From: Erysipelotrichaceae bacterium
GTDB lineage: Bacteria > Bacillota_I > Bacilli_A > Erysipelotrichales > Erysipelotrichaceae
DNA: 22,145 nt
Direction of reading: 5' to 3'
NCBI GenBank assembly: GCA_003520745.1
Contig: DOUE01000015.1
Coordinates: 35,473-57,617 of the forward strand
Part shown: piece by piece, positions 1-7,530 of the stretch
Layout: the number at the start of each line of letters is the position of its first letter
Numbering within the stretch: the first letter of the stretch is position 1
Translations under genes and position numbers: made by a program
The notes under the pieces: model-generated
The model's database searches: none
What the model saw: the letters and a program-made list of their open reading frames with translations, nothing else
Told to the model about the DNA's origin: nothing

Positions 1-441
1 CTCCAACGATGCCGGGATGAACGTATAGGTTTTATGGTCGTAGGTGAAGGTGTATTCCGCATGCAATTGTTGACGCGCGCACAGTTCGACCAACACGCTC
101 AATAAGCCCCGGTCCGTGATCGTGGCGAACGCTTTCTTCAGCACTTCGTCATTCTCGCGCAGGTTCAAGCCGGACAACGCCGCGACGACGCCGAAACGTC
201 CGTTCTCATCGTCCAGCAAGTCCAACAATTCCTGCGGGTCTTCGATCCGCGCCACCCGTTGTTTTTCCTTTTGGCGCGAAGCGATCTCCCTTTTCAGTCC
301 TTCCAATTCCCCGAGGTAGGCGGTCGGGATATAGGGCATGCGCAATTCCTCGTCCAACAGCGAACGGGCTCTCTCGATGTCCCCGTCCGCCAACGAATCG
401 TTGATCGTTTGGATGATTTTCGTATAGTAGTTGGTGTCCAT
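1..441 (-). CDS. DUF3196-like protein, N-terminal part (runs off window)
   Basis: An open frame of 147 codons starts at ATG 441 and continues past the left edge, so the C-terminus is missing. A strong ribosome binding site (GAGGGAGGAAA) lies 4 bases upstream of the start. The protein begins MDTNYYTKII and carries a short helical repeat-like segment with EELRMPYIP at about residues 32-40, then a charged helix (EGLKREIASRQKEKQR). This opening resembles DUF3196 proteins of Mollicutes and related Firmicutes, which have TPR-like helices and no settled function; that family assignment is from memory of the N-terminal pattern. No membrane segment or catalytic motif is visible. It is transcribed away from the neighbouring gene at 546, with about 100 bases between the two starts. 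Confidence 0.6.
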   Translation of the reverse strand, partial: MDTNYYTKIIQTINDSLADGDIERARSLLDEELRMPYIPTAYLGELEGLKREIASRQKEKQRVARIEDPQELLDLLDDENGRFGVVAALSGLNLRENDEVLKKAFATITDRGLLSVLVELCARQQLHAEYTFTYDHKTYTFIPASLE

Positions 442-458
442 CGTGTTTCCTCCCTCTT

Positions 459-467
459 ATTATGCCA
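459..467 (-). promoter_or_regulatory. possible extended -10 promoter for the DUF3196-like gene
   Basis: The minus strand reads TGGCATAAT, an extended -10 (TGn plus CATAAT), about 18 bases upstream of the start codon at 441. No good -35 hexamer is present 17 bases upstream. Sequence resemblance only. Confidence 0.35.
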
Positions 468-516
468 CAAATCCCGTTTCCATACCTGTCGTGTTGTGAT
501 TTTGTCGCATGTTCTA

Positions 517-525
517 TGATACAAT
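517..525 (+). promoter_or_regulatory. possible extended -10 promoter for the membrane protein at 546
   Basis: TGATACAAT fits an extended -10 (TGn plus TACAAT). It would start transcription near 532, just ahead of the ribosome binding site AGGGGAAG. The -35 region is weak. It is divergent from the probable promoter at 459-467. Confidence 0.4.
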
Positions 526-545
526 AAAAACAACAGGGGAAGCTT

Positions 546-1337
546 ATGAAAACATTGAAATCGATCTTTTTCATCCTTATCACCGTAAGCGGCGTCGTCG
601 TCGCCTATTTCGCCTACCTTGCGTTTTACGCCTCCAACCTGGAGGACACCGGTCTTTTCTTAGCCGGTTCGCTCGCCTTGATTTCATTCGGCCTAGTGAT
701 GCTGATCCAAACGTTGTCGCGCCAAACCAATTCGACCGACGAACCGCACGAGTCGATCCAAATCATCGTCAAGCCGGTTCTGAGCGAACCCCTCGTCGAG
801 GACGTCCAATCCGTCGAAGCGTTGAACGAGAGTGTCGACGCGAAGGAAGAAACCATCGAACCTGAACCCTCCGAAAAAGTCGAACCGGTCATGATCGAAC
901 CGGTGGAGTTCCACCCGGTGCTTATAGATCTTGGAAATGTCGAACCCGTCGTCGAAATCAGGGAAGATCCCAAACTGTTGTTTGATGATTGGTACGTGGA
1001 TGAATCGGGACTCTATATCGATTTCCGCTTGATCGGGATTACCGGTCGAAAGTCGCAGAAGTCGTTGCGTAAACTGACCAAGGAAAATACATTGGATTAT
1101 CAAGTGGACAAGAAAACCGAGAATATCGAAATCCTTGCGGGGAAAGTCGGATTGGGTTTGGTTCCCGAACTTTATCGGAAATCGATCTTGACCTATATCC
1201 ATTGGGTTGAGTCCATCCATCTTGAATCGATGTCGAAACGGGGACGGGACGTCCTTCAATGCATCGTGCGGATCCGATTCAAAGACGAACTGCGGGAGAA
1301 ACTGCAGAAGAAACTCCAACAAGCCTCATGGCACTAA
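546..1337 (+). CDS. Hypothetical membrane protein with acidic Pro/Val linker
   Basis: I do not recognise this 263-residue protein. Two hydrophobic segments at about residues 4-28 and 35-55 should form a short membrane hairpin. Residues about 70-140 are a low-complexity linker rich in Glu, Pro and Val with repeated EPV/EPL units. The last 120 residues look like a folded, mixed alpha/beta domain (from DDWYVDESGLYIDF onward), with GLGLVPELYRK about 70 residues before the end. That stretch faintly recalls HIRAN-type domains (a beta-rich fold with a Gly-Tyr-Val-Pro motif), but this is a guess. The ATG has AGGGGAAG 5 bases upstream. The layout suggests a membrane-anchored cytoplasmic domain on a flexible stalk. 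It is a single-gene unit that ends at the terminator at 1340-1362. Confidence 0.75.
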   Translation: MKTLKSIFFILITVSGVVVAYFAYLAFYASNLEDTGLFLAGSLALISFGLVMLIQTLSRQTNSTDEPHESIQIIVKPVLSEPLVEDVQSVEALNESVDAKEETIEPEPSEKVEPVMIEPVEFHPVLIDLGNVEPVVEIREDPKLLFDDWYVDESGLYIDFRLIGITGRKSQKSLRKLTKENTLDYQVDKKTENIEILAGKVGLGLVPELYRKSILTYIHWVESIHLESMSKRGRDVLQCIVRIRFKDELREKLQKKLQQASWH

Positions 1338-1339
1338 CG

Positions 1340-1362
1340 ACCGGCAACCGCCGGTTTTTCTT
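1340..1362 (+). terminator. rho-independent terminator after the 546-1337 gene
   Basis: ACCGGC and GCCGGT pair around an AACC loop and are followed by TTTTCTTTG. It starts two bases after the stop codon. The minus-strand side has no U-run, so it probably does not stop the helicase transcript coming the other way. Confidence 0.8.
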
Positions 1363-1452
1363 TGTTTGGTGAATAAGAACCTGGTATTGATGGATGAGAA
1401 AGACAGGATACACAAACAGTAGCATAATTGATCACTGCAACAAATCAAGAAA

Positions 1453-4170
1453 TCACTCCCACTTCGATAAAACCCTTTTTTTACCTTGAATGAAAATTTC
1501 GTTCCGGTTGATGTAGGATTTCTTCCTGCACATCAACAGAATTTTTCTGCCCTTTTCGCTTCGGGTATATTGGATGAAGAACTTCCCCGTTTTTCGTCTT
1601 AAATGGTCCGCCAGGATTTCGACGTTCTCTTTCTTACTTGAGATGATCGTCGGACAAGCATAACTTTGCGACATGTTTCTGAACGGGATACCCAAAAGAA
1701 AACCTTGCTTAATGAAAACGTATCGCGGGTTTTCGATGGATGAAAGTAATTCGCTCATTGCCTGGGCGAAGATGTTTTTCTCATAGGTTGTCGCATCGAT
1801 CAGCGCACAATCGATGTTCACGCTTTCTCTGTCTGTTTTTAACACGAACCTCGCCTTTCGGCTAGTGATCTCACCCAAATCGATCAATGAGTCCAAGATG
1901 CAATCCCCCAAGATCTTGATCGTTTTGACCGGAGACAACATCCTCGATAAATTGACGATGATTTTACCGGCAAGAAGAAACAAAGCGATCGTCATCAAGG
2001 ATCCGATCAGAAAGAACGAAAGGCTGTCGCTTTCAAGACCGATGGACAAAAACGGACGCACGGCGATTTGCATCATCAAGATGATCATCGAAAAATTCAA
2101 CGCATTTACATAGAGAAAACTCGTTTCAACCCTATGTTTGGGGATTTCGCTTAATGAAATGATTTCGGGATTGGATTGATCGTTCAAGATCCCCTTCCAT
2201 AAGTTCGCCATCGCCGATCGGTCTTTGGCGTGATCGATCATTTTCGAATTGATTTTTTGGATGTTACGTTGATCAAAGGGCGGTTTGATGATCGACAGTC
2301 GTTGAAGACCGTTTTCGATGGTTTCCCCATCGAATGATGGTGCATAGAATGTCAAGAACCGTCTCTCCAACAACTCGTAGTCCGTACCTTCCGCCAGGAT
2401 CGGCGAGGAAAATACGAACGCCGCTTTTTTTAGTAATTGATCGCTGATGTATCGTTCTGGTTCGATGGTGACCAGATGCCAGATATTGGCGGTCTTCTGC
2501 GGATTGTTTCGATCACTCCGGATGGCGCGTCCACGCATTTGATTCGATAACATGAACGTCCCTACGAAACTTGCCAGGATCAAGCTGTTGATGCTGGGTG
2601 AATCCCAGCCTTCGCCTAAAAGTGACTTCGTCCCGATCAAGATCTGGATCAAGCCCTTCTGGAAGACTTCGCTCATCAAGGCGACCTTATGTTTATTGTT
2701 GCCAGTGAAAACCAACTCACTGTATCCTGAATCATTGATCGGTGAGATTGAATATTCGATCGACATGCCCTTGGCCAGTTCTTCGATACCCGTAAGAACC
2801 GAGTTAGGTACGATGACCAAGGTCCCGGATAAAACGCCGAGATTTAGATGTATCTTTGGATTTCTTCTCAACGTCTCGAAGATCGAAACGATACCGATCG
2901 AGTTCAAGGGTTGATTCGTGTTGATCATCGAGAGTTGCGGACGTTTGATATAGTCCGTCAGAATCAGCATCCGCAATGATTTGCCCATCGCTTCTTCTTC
3001 AAATTCGACGATGCTTGAAATACCGGCAAGTTTTCCAACCGATGAAAGGATCATCCGTCTGATTTTCTCATTGGTGACCAACCGCACCTTCTTCCGTTCG
3101 AGCAACCCGTGTTTGGCGACGATTCGACTTATTTCTTCCGAATTCTCTTCCGTAAACAACAGCGGGTTTTCAATAACGAAATTCAGGGCGTTTTCAGCGA
3201 AGTCATAAGTAAACTTCGGTAGTTTCCCATTCGGGGATACGAGTCGAACCAATGGTTTGGGAATGGAGGTTCCTGAGAACTCAAGCAAAACCAAGAGCGA
3301 TATAAAACCTTTCGGCGAATCGAGAATCAACTCGTCGATCAAAGGATTGGACTCAAATATACCGGATGCCTTGATGAGTCGCGATAAAAGGTCCCCTTCG
3401 ATGATTTCTTGAAGGCAAGCATCGACGAGATGCGAATAGTTGCGCAGTACATTCAATTCCGGTTCCGTAGGATAGTTGAAGTAGACATAATCTTGGTGCG
3501 GACAAAGCGTCCCTTGGGCGACGAGCAAGGGGGTAGAAATCTCGTCATCGATCTCGCCGCACAACGCGATGTACTTTGCCCATTCACTCGGGGTCGAGTC
3601 ATACGGCGGAGTCGCCGTCAGTGCGATGATCATCGCATCGTTCTTTCGCTGACCGATCAGGACTTCAAGCGATTTCTGCCACTCGCTGCGAAGATGGTGC
3701 GCTTCATCGAGACAGATCGTCTTGATCTTCGCCTTCTTCATCATGGAAAACAAATCGAAATCGATCTTCACGACTTGATCTATGTTTTCCAATCTCATTA
3801 TTTCATCTTCTTCATCGTCCATGAGGATGGTTTTATTCAACGCGGCGTGAACCGCTTGATAGGTTACACAGGTAATCAACTTCGGGTTGGCGAGATCGGT
3901 TGAAATGTAATCCTCCACCGCTTCGCTTTCATCCAGAAAACTCTCTTTGAATCGTTGACCCCATTGTTCGCGGATCGTGATCGTGGGAGACAGAATCAAG
4001 GTCGGTTCACCGAAATATCGAATCAGTTCAAGGCCAAGGATGGTTTTACCACTCCCCGGGGCTGCGACGATATGGATTTTTTTGTCTTTGACATGTTTCT
4101 CGACGTTTTCAAGCACCTTGGCCTGATATCGCCGAAACTCGCCGTGAAACCGTACTTTCTTGAAATCCAT
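1453..4170 (-). CDS. SF2 DEAD/DEAH helicase with two C-terminal membrane segments
   Basis: A 905-residue superfamily 2 helicase. Visible motifs are Walker A APGSGKT (about residues 37-43), DEAH (155-158) in CLDEAHHL, TATPP (185-189), and C-terminal motifs V and VI in GEGWDSPS and QMRGRAIR. Residues about 691-742 hold two hydrophobic stretches (starting FSMIILMMQIAV and FFLIGSLMTIAL). A roughly 160-residue C-terminal domain that I do not recognise follows. I chose ATG 4170 because GGGAG lies 6 bases upstream. The in-frame ATG at 4224 has no ribosome binding site and overlaps a probable -10 box. The gene is lower in G+C than its surroundings (26-27 of 60 in rows at 1681, 2401 and 3001, against 34-35 in rows at 6001 and 9001) and follows the 3' end of a tRNA gene, both usual for acquired genes. 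A role in defence or DNA processing at the membrane is inference only. Confidence 0.85.
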   Translation of the reverse strand: MDFKKVRFHGEFRRYQAKVLENVEKHVKDKKIHIVAAPGSGKTILGLELIRYFGEPTLILSPTITIREQWGQRFKESFLDESEAVEDYISTDLANPKLITCVTYQAVHAALNKTILMDDEEDEIMRLENIDQVVKIDFDLFSMMKKAKIKTICLDEAHHLRSEWQKSLEVLIGQRKNDAMIIALTATPPYDSTPSEWAKYIALCGEIDDEISTPLLVAQGTLCPHQDYVYFNYPTEPELNVLRNYSHLVDACLQEIIEGDLLSRLIKASGIFESNPLIDELILDSPKGFISLLVLLEFSGTSIPKPLVRLVSPNGKLPKFTYDFAENALNFVIENPLLFTEENSEEISRIVAKHGLLERKKVRLVTNEKIRRMILSSVGKLAGISSIVEFEEEAMGKSLRMLILTDYIKRPQLSMINTNQPLNSIGIVSIFETLRRNPKIHLNLGVLSGTLVIVPNSVLTGIEELAKGMSIEYSISPINDSGYSELVFTGNNKHKVALMSEVFQKGLIQILIGTKSLLGEGWDSPSINSLILASFVGTFMLSNQMRGRAIRSDRNNPQKTANIWHLVTIEPERYISDQLLKKAAFVFSSPILAEGTDYELLERRFLTFYAPSFDGETIENGLQRLSIIKPPFDQRNIQKINSKMIDHAKDRSAMANLWKGILNDQSNPEIISLSEIPKHRVETSFLYVNALNFSMIILMMQIAVRPFLSIGLESDSLSFFLIGSLMTIALFLLAGKIIVNLSRMLSPVKTIKILGDCILDSLIDLGEITSRKARFVLKTDRESVNIDCALIDATTYEKNIFAQAMSELLSSIENPRYVFIKQGFLLGIPFRNMSQSYACPTIISSKKENVEILADHLRRKTGKFFIQYTRSEKGRKILLMCRKKSYINRNEIFIQGKKRVLSKWE

Positions 4171-4222
4171 CGCATTCTCCCGGGGCAACCTTGCCCGATC
4201 ACCCGATTTTTCCACTACGCTC

Positions 4223-4231
4223 ATGATACCA
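4223..4231 (-). promoter_or_regulatory. possible extended -10 promoter of the helicase gene
   Basis: The minus strand reads TGGTATCAT, an extended -10 with TGn ahead of TATCAT; no clear -35 is seen. The end of the hexamer overlaps the first in-frame ATG (4224), so a transcript begun here would use the ATG at 4170. Confidence 0.4.
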
Positions 4232-4302
4232 ATTCGTCGACCTCAAATCGAGTGTTTTCGACGAGTATTGATGGTTGAAGATGAGAATTCGATCAAGGAA
4301 AC

Positions 4303-4326
4303 AAAAAAGCCCCGGATTAGGGCTTT
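4303..4326 (-). terminator. rho-independent terminator of tRNA-Arg
   Basis: On the minus strand AAGCCC pairs with GGGCTT across a short loop, followed by a run of T. It lies about 11 bases past the CCA end of the tRNA and separates it from the helicase gene. Confidence 0.85.
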
Positions 4327-4336
4327 AGATGACAAA

Positions 4337-4413
4337 TGGCGTCCTCAGAGGGACTCGAACCCCCGACCGTGCGCTTAGAAGGCGCATGCTCTATCCAGCT
4401 GAGCTATGAGGAC
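4337..4413 (-). tRNA. tRNA-Arg (anticodon TCT), CCA encoded
   Basis: The cloverleaf can be folded by hand. The acceptor stem GTCCTCA pairs with TGAGGAC, then discriminator G and encoded CCA. The D arm is GCTC..GAGC, the anticodon stem TGCGC/GCGCA with loop CTTCTAA (anticodon TCT, reading AGA and AGG), and the T arm GGGGG/CCCTC with TTCGAGT. It has its own promoter (4425-4453) and terminator (4303-4326), so it is a single-gene transcript. Confidence 0.97.
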
Positions 4414-4424
4414 ACTGCTGGAAC

Positions 4425-4453
4425 ATTTTACCAAATATTCCGTTGTTATTCAA
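4425..4453 (-). promoter_or_regulatory. promoter of tRNA-Arg
   Basis: On the minus strand TTGAAT (-35) is followed by a 17-base spacer ending in TGG and then TAAAAT (-10, extended). Transcription would start a few bases before the tRNA 5' end. The -35 lies in a small palindrome, GTTGTT-N4-AACAAC (4442-4457), that follows the phosphoesterase stop codon but lacks a U-run. Confidence 0.7.
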
Positions 4454-4463
4454 CAACCCTTTG

Positions 4464-4958
4464 TCAGAACCACCGTTTTTTCTGTGACGGGGCGACATTG
4501 GGGACGATCATCCGTTCGACTTTCCATTTTCCTTCATGATCGTGGATCAAGGCGTAGCACGGCGGCGTTCCGTCGCGGTTCATGTAGACGGAGCCGGGGT
4601 TGACGATCAACACCCCGTCTTCGATGGTGGAAAGAAAGACATGGGTGTGTCCGAAGAACGCCATCGTGCAGTGGTTGTTCTTGGCGCGTTGGGCGATTTC
4701 CTTCACCCGCGTCCCCATGTAGAACTGATGGCCGTGGATGACCAGTAGCTTCTCTGTGTTGAGGTCGATGACCCGAAACTGAGGATAGTCGTAATAGGTA
4801 TCGTTGTTGCCTTGTACGCTGACAAACGAATCCAGATGCGCTTCGTCCGTTTCGCTATCCCCGCAATGGATGTAGGCGTCGGCGTCGGGATGGCGGTCGC
4901 GGATCTGCTTGAGGACTTCAATCCTTCCGTGGCTATCGCTGACGACGACTATTTCCAT
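4464..4958 (-). CDS. YfcE/YsnB-family metallophosphoesterase
   Basis: A 164-residue calcineurin-like phosphoesterase of the small bacterial YfcE/MJ0936/YsnB group. These are metal-dependent phosphodiesterases of uncertain natural substrate. All five motifs are present: SDSHG (Asp8, His10), HCGDSE (Asp34), QGNND (Asn51/52), IHGHQ (His75) and GHTH (His104, His106). It is full length for the family. Its ATG overlaps the last 10 bases of murI, so translation is probably coupled. In Bacillus subtilis ysnB also lies downstream of the glutamate racemase gene racE, which supports the assignment. It is the last gene of the cvpA-mutS2-uvrC-murI operon. No U-rich terminator is visible between it and the tRNA promoter. 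Confidence 0.93.
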   Translation of the reverse strand: MEIVVVSDSHGRIEVLKQIRDRHPDADAYIHCGDSETDEAHLDSFVSVQGNNDTYYDYPQFRVIDLNTEKLLVIHGHQFYMGTRVKEIAQRAKNNHCTMAFFGHTHVFLSTIEDGVLIVNPGSVYMNRDGTPPCYALIHDHEGKWKVERMIVPNVAPSQKKRWF

Positions 4959-5719
4959 GAGGACATGCCTTCCGTGACGGCTTTCAGGAACGCTTGGTCA
5001 TGGGAAAACAAGGTCTTGACCTGGAGTTTCGCATGGTCGGGATTGCCCGTGGTATAACAGCGGCTCTCCCCTTGCGGGAGGTCGCGGTCTTTCAAAAGAT
5101 CGACGATGGCTTGGCGGGAATCATAGAGTTCGCCCTTCAGTTCCTTCGCGATCAGGTCCTTGACGATGGGATAGTGCGTACAAGCCAAGACGACCTTGGA
5201 ATAGTTCCCAGGTTTCTTGGCGAATTCTTTCTTAAGATAAGCCGTTACGGTGGCTTCATCGCTTAACGATTCCACGTGTTTGACCAGATCGACCATCGCG
5301 ATCCCGTCCACCTTGACGTCGGGTTCGATGAATCCGATCGAATCGGGATAGGAACCGCTGTTGATGGTGGCCTGGGTCGCCAGGATGAGGACCTTGTCGT
5401 CCTTCTTGAGATCGATGTGTTCGACGGTCAAATCGATGATCCCGTGAATCTGCATCTCCGAAAAGATCGGTCGGATGAATTCCAGGGCGACCGAAGACGC
5501 CGTATTGCAGGCCAGAATGACCTCGCGGATGCCTTGGTCATAGAACCACATCATGTTTTGATAGGAAATCGCGATGATTTCCTCGGGGGATTTGTTTCCG
5601 TAGGGAGCGTGTTTTTGATCGGCCAGAAAGACAAACGATGCGTCGGGATACGCTTGACGCAGACTTTCATAAACCGTGTAACCGCCCAATCCTGAATCGA
5701 CGATACCGATTGCGTTCAT
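4949..5719 (-). CDS. murI: Glutamate racemase
   Basis: A 256-residue cytoplasmic enzyme that converts L-glutamate to D-glutamate for peptidoglycan, without a cofactor. The two catalytic cysteines are in ACNTAS (Cys71) and ACTHYP (Cys180). The N-terminal GIVDSGLGG (Asp8, Ser9) and APYGNK (about 38-43) are the usual substrate-site motifs. Length is close to the usual 260-270. A strong site (GGGAGG) stands 6-7 bases before the ATG. It follows uvrC by 37 bases and overlaps the phosphoesterase by 10 bases. Its presence argues that this organism makes a cell wall. Confidence 0.96.
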   Translation of the reverse strand: MNAIGIVDSGLGGYTVYESLRQAYPDASFVFLADQKHAPYGNKSPEEIIAISYQNMMWFYDQGIREVILACNTASSVALEFIRPIFSEMQIHGIIDLTVEHIDLKKDDKVLILATQATINSGSYPDSIGFIEPDVKVDGIAMVDLVKHVESLSDEATVTAYLKKEFAKKPGNYSKVVLACTHYPIVKDLIAKELKGELYDSRQAIVDLLKDRDLPQGESRCYTTGNPDHAKLQVKTLFSHDQAFLKAVTEGMSSWK

Positions 5720-5756
5720 CTTCTACCTCCCTTCGTTTCGTTCGTTCTTTAGTATA

Positions 5757-7529
5757 TCAGAACGTTTCTTCTTTGTCTTGCGGTGTATGGAAAAGTTCAT
5801 GGACGCGTAGGGCGACTTCCTTGGGCAGGACTTCTTCCAACTGGGCCACATCCGCTTCCTTGATCGCCTTGAACGTCTTGAAATGCTTCATCAGTTCTTT
5901 CTTACGGGTCGGGCCGATGCCTTCCACTTCATCCAGGATCGATTTGGTCTGCGCTTTGGAGCGAAGTTTCTGATGATAACCCAACGCGAAACGATGGACC
6001 TCGTCCTGCATGCGGGTCAAGAGGAAAAACAACGGGCTTTCCTTGGGGACGGGCAAGAGTTGGAACTCTTCGTTCATCAGATCGGCGGTACGGTGGTTGT
6101 CGTCCTTCACCAAGCCGGCGATCCGGACATCGAGGTCCAACAGATCGCGGATTTCGATCGCTGCCGACACCTGCAGTTGCCCGCCGTCGACCAGGATCAA
6201 ATCGGGGAGGACCCCGTTTTCTTTCAGAAGTCGTAGGTACCTGCGATACAAGACTTCTTTCATGTTGGCGAGGTCGTCGTTTTTCGAATGAACTTTGAAA
6301 AGGCGATATTCTTTACGGTTCGGGATGCCGTCGTCGAAGACGACCATCCCCGCCACGGCGTGTTGACCCTGGATGTGCGAATTATCGAACAGTTCGACCC
6401 GCGAGATGTTTTTCTCATGCAAGGCGATCGCCAACAGACGGTTGGCTTCTTCCTGGTGCGCGCTTTGTCTGGATAGGACCTGGAAGCGTTGTTTCAAGTT
6501 GTTTTCCGCATTCTTCTTCGCCAGTTCGACCTGGTTTTTCTTCATCCCTCGCTGGGGTTGAAGGACATGGGTCGACAAGACTTCGGTTAAGGCGGAGATC
6601 GCTTCGCCTTGGGGTAGGAGGATTTCCTGAGGAAGCGGGTTGGATTGGTAGTATTGAAGAATGTAGGCGATGAAGGCGTCGTCGGGGTCGTCGTAAATCG
6701 GTTGGACGGTGAGAGAGCGGTCCAACAGTTTCCCGCCCCGGATGAAGAGCCCCTGGATGGCGACGTAGCCGCTGTCTTCGAAATAGGCGAAGACATCGCG
6801 GTCCTTCACGGTTTCGCTCATGACCATCTGCGGATCGCTGATGTAGTCGAGGGAGCGCAGGTAGTCGCGGTATTCCATGGATTTCTCATAGTTCAGCTGG
6901 GCGGTCGATTCGTTCATCAGACGCGTCATCTTGTCGCGCAGTTCCTTGGTATCCCCTTTGAGTAAACGGGTGATTTCCTCCCGCATCGTCACGTAGACCG
7001 CCGGGTCGACCTCGAACTCGCACGGACCCAGGCATTGGTGAAGATGATAGTACAGGCAGACTTTCTTGGGGAGGATGTGGCATTTGCGCATCGGATACAT
7101 CCCGTTGATGAGGTCCATGACGCGATAGGCGATGGTCGCATCGGGATAGGGTCCGAAATACTTCGCTTTCTTGTCCTTGGTCGTCTCCCGGACGACCTTG
7201 ACGATGGGATAGGGTTCGTTGGTGATTTTGATGTAGGGATAGGATTTATCGTCCATGAACATGATGTTGAAGCGCGGACGGTATTTTTTGATCAGGTTGA
7301 TTTCAAGCAAGAGCGATTCTTTTTCCGTGGCCGTGACGAAATAATCGAAGTCGTCGATCTGACTCACCAGTTTGGTGGTCTTGTGGTCGTGGGCTCCGAC
7401 GAAATAGGAATTGACCCGGCTTTTGAGTTTCTTGGCCTTCCCGACATAGATGATCGTGCCGGCCTTGTTTTTCATCAGATAACAACCGGGTTCTCCGGGT
7501 AAGGTGGCGAGTTTGTCCTTGAGGCTCAT
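5757..7529 (-). CDS. uvrC: Excinuclease ABC subunit C
   Basis: A 590-residue UvrC, the subunit that makes both incisions around DNA lesions in nucleotide excision repair with UvrA and UvrB. Domains in order: GIY-YIG nuclease (residues about 11-90; Tyr17, Tyr28, Arg38, Glu77); a cysteine cluster Cys151/159/167/171 matching the iron-sulphur ligand pattern reported for UvrC; UVR domain (about 185-225); RNase H-like nuclease with FDNSHIQG (Asp383) and VVFDDG; and a C-terminal helix-hairpin-helix around VEGIGPTRKKEL. Full length for the family. Its ATG begins one base after the mutS2 stop, with its ribosome binding site (AAGGGA) inside the end of mutS2, so the two are likely coupled. Confidence 0.97.
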   Translation of the reverse strand: MSLKDKLATLPGEPGCYLMKNKAGTIIYVGKAKKLKSRVNSYFVGAHDHKTTKLVSQIDDFDYFVTATEKESLLLEINLIKKYRPRFNIMFMDDKSYPYIKITNEPYPIVKVVRETTKDKKAKYFGPYPDATIAYRVMDLINGMYPMRKCHILPKKVCLYYHLHQCLGPCEFEVDPAVYVTMREEITRLLKGDTKELRDKMTRLMNESTAQLNYEKSMEYRDYLRSLDYISDPQMVMSETVKDRDVFAYFEDSGYVAIQGLFIRGGKLLDRSLTVQPIYDDPDDAFIAYILQYYQSNPLPQEILLPQGEAISALTEVLSTHVLQPQRGMKKNQVELAKKNAENNLKQRFQVLSRQSAHQEEANRLLAIALHEKNISRVELFDNSHIQGQHAVAGMVVFDDGIPNRKEYRLFKVHSKNDDLANMKEVLYRRYLRLLKENGVLPDLILVDGGQLQVSAAIEIRDLLDLDVRIAGLVKDDNHRTADLMNEEFQLLPVPKESPLFFLLTRMQDEVHRFALGYHQKLRSKAQTKSILDEVEGIGPTRKKELMKHFKTFKAIKEADVAQLEEVLPKEVALRVHELFHTPQDKEETF

Positions 7530-7530
7530 G

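Noticed and set aside
1363..1452. A second copy of the tRNA-Arg 3' end (att site) bounding the helicase segment
   Set aside because: I looked for a repeat of the tRNA 3' sequence near the far end of the helicase gene and found none; no integrase gene is present.
4171..4224. Extended helicase N-terminus from ATG 4224 (18 more residues)
   Set aside because: No ribosome binding site, and the ATG overlaps a likely -10 box; ATG 4170 has GGGAG at good spacing.
4442..4457. GTTGTT-N4-AACAAC hairpin as terminator of the phosphoesterase operon
   Set aside because: The stem is A+T-rich and no U-run follows; it more likely only overlaps the tRNA promoter -35 region.
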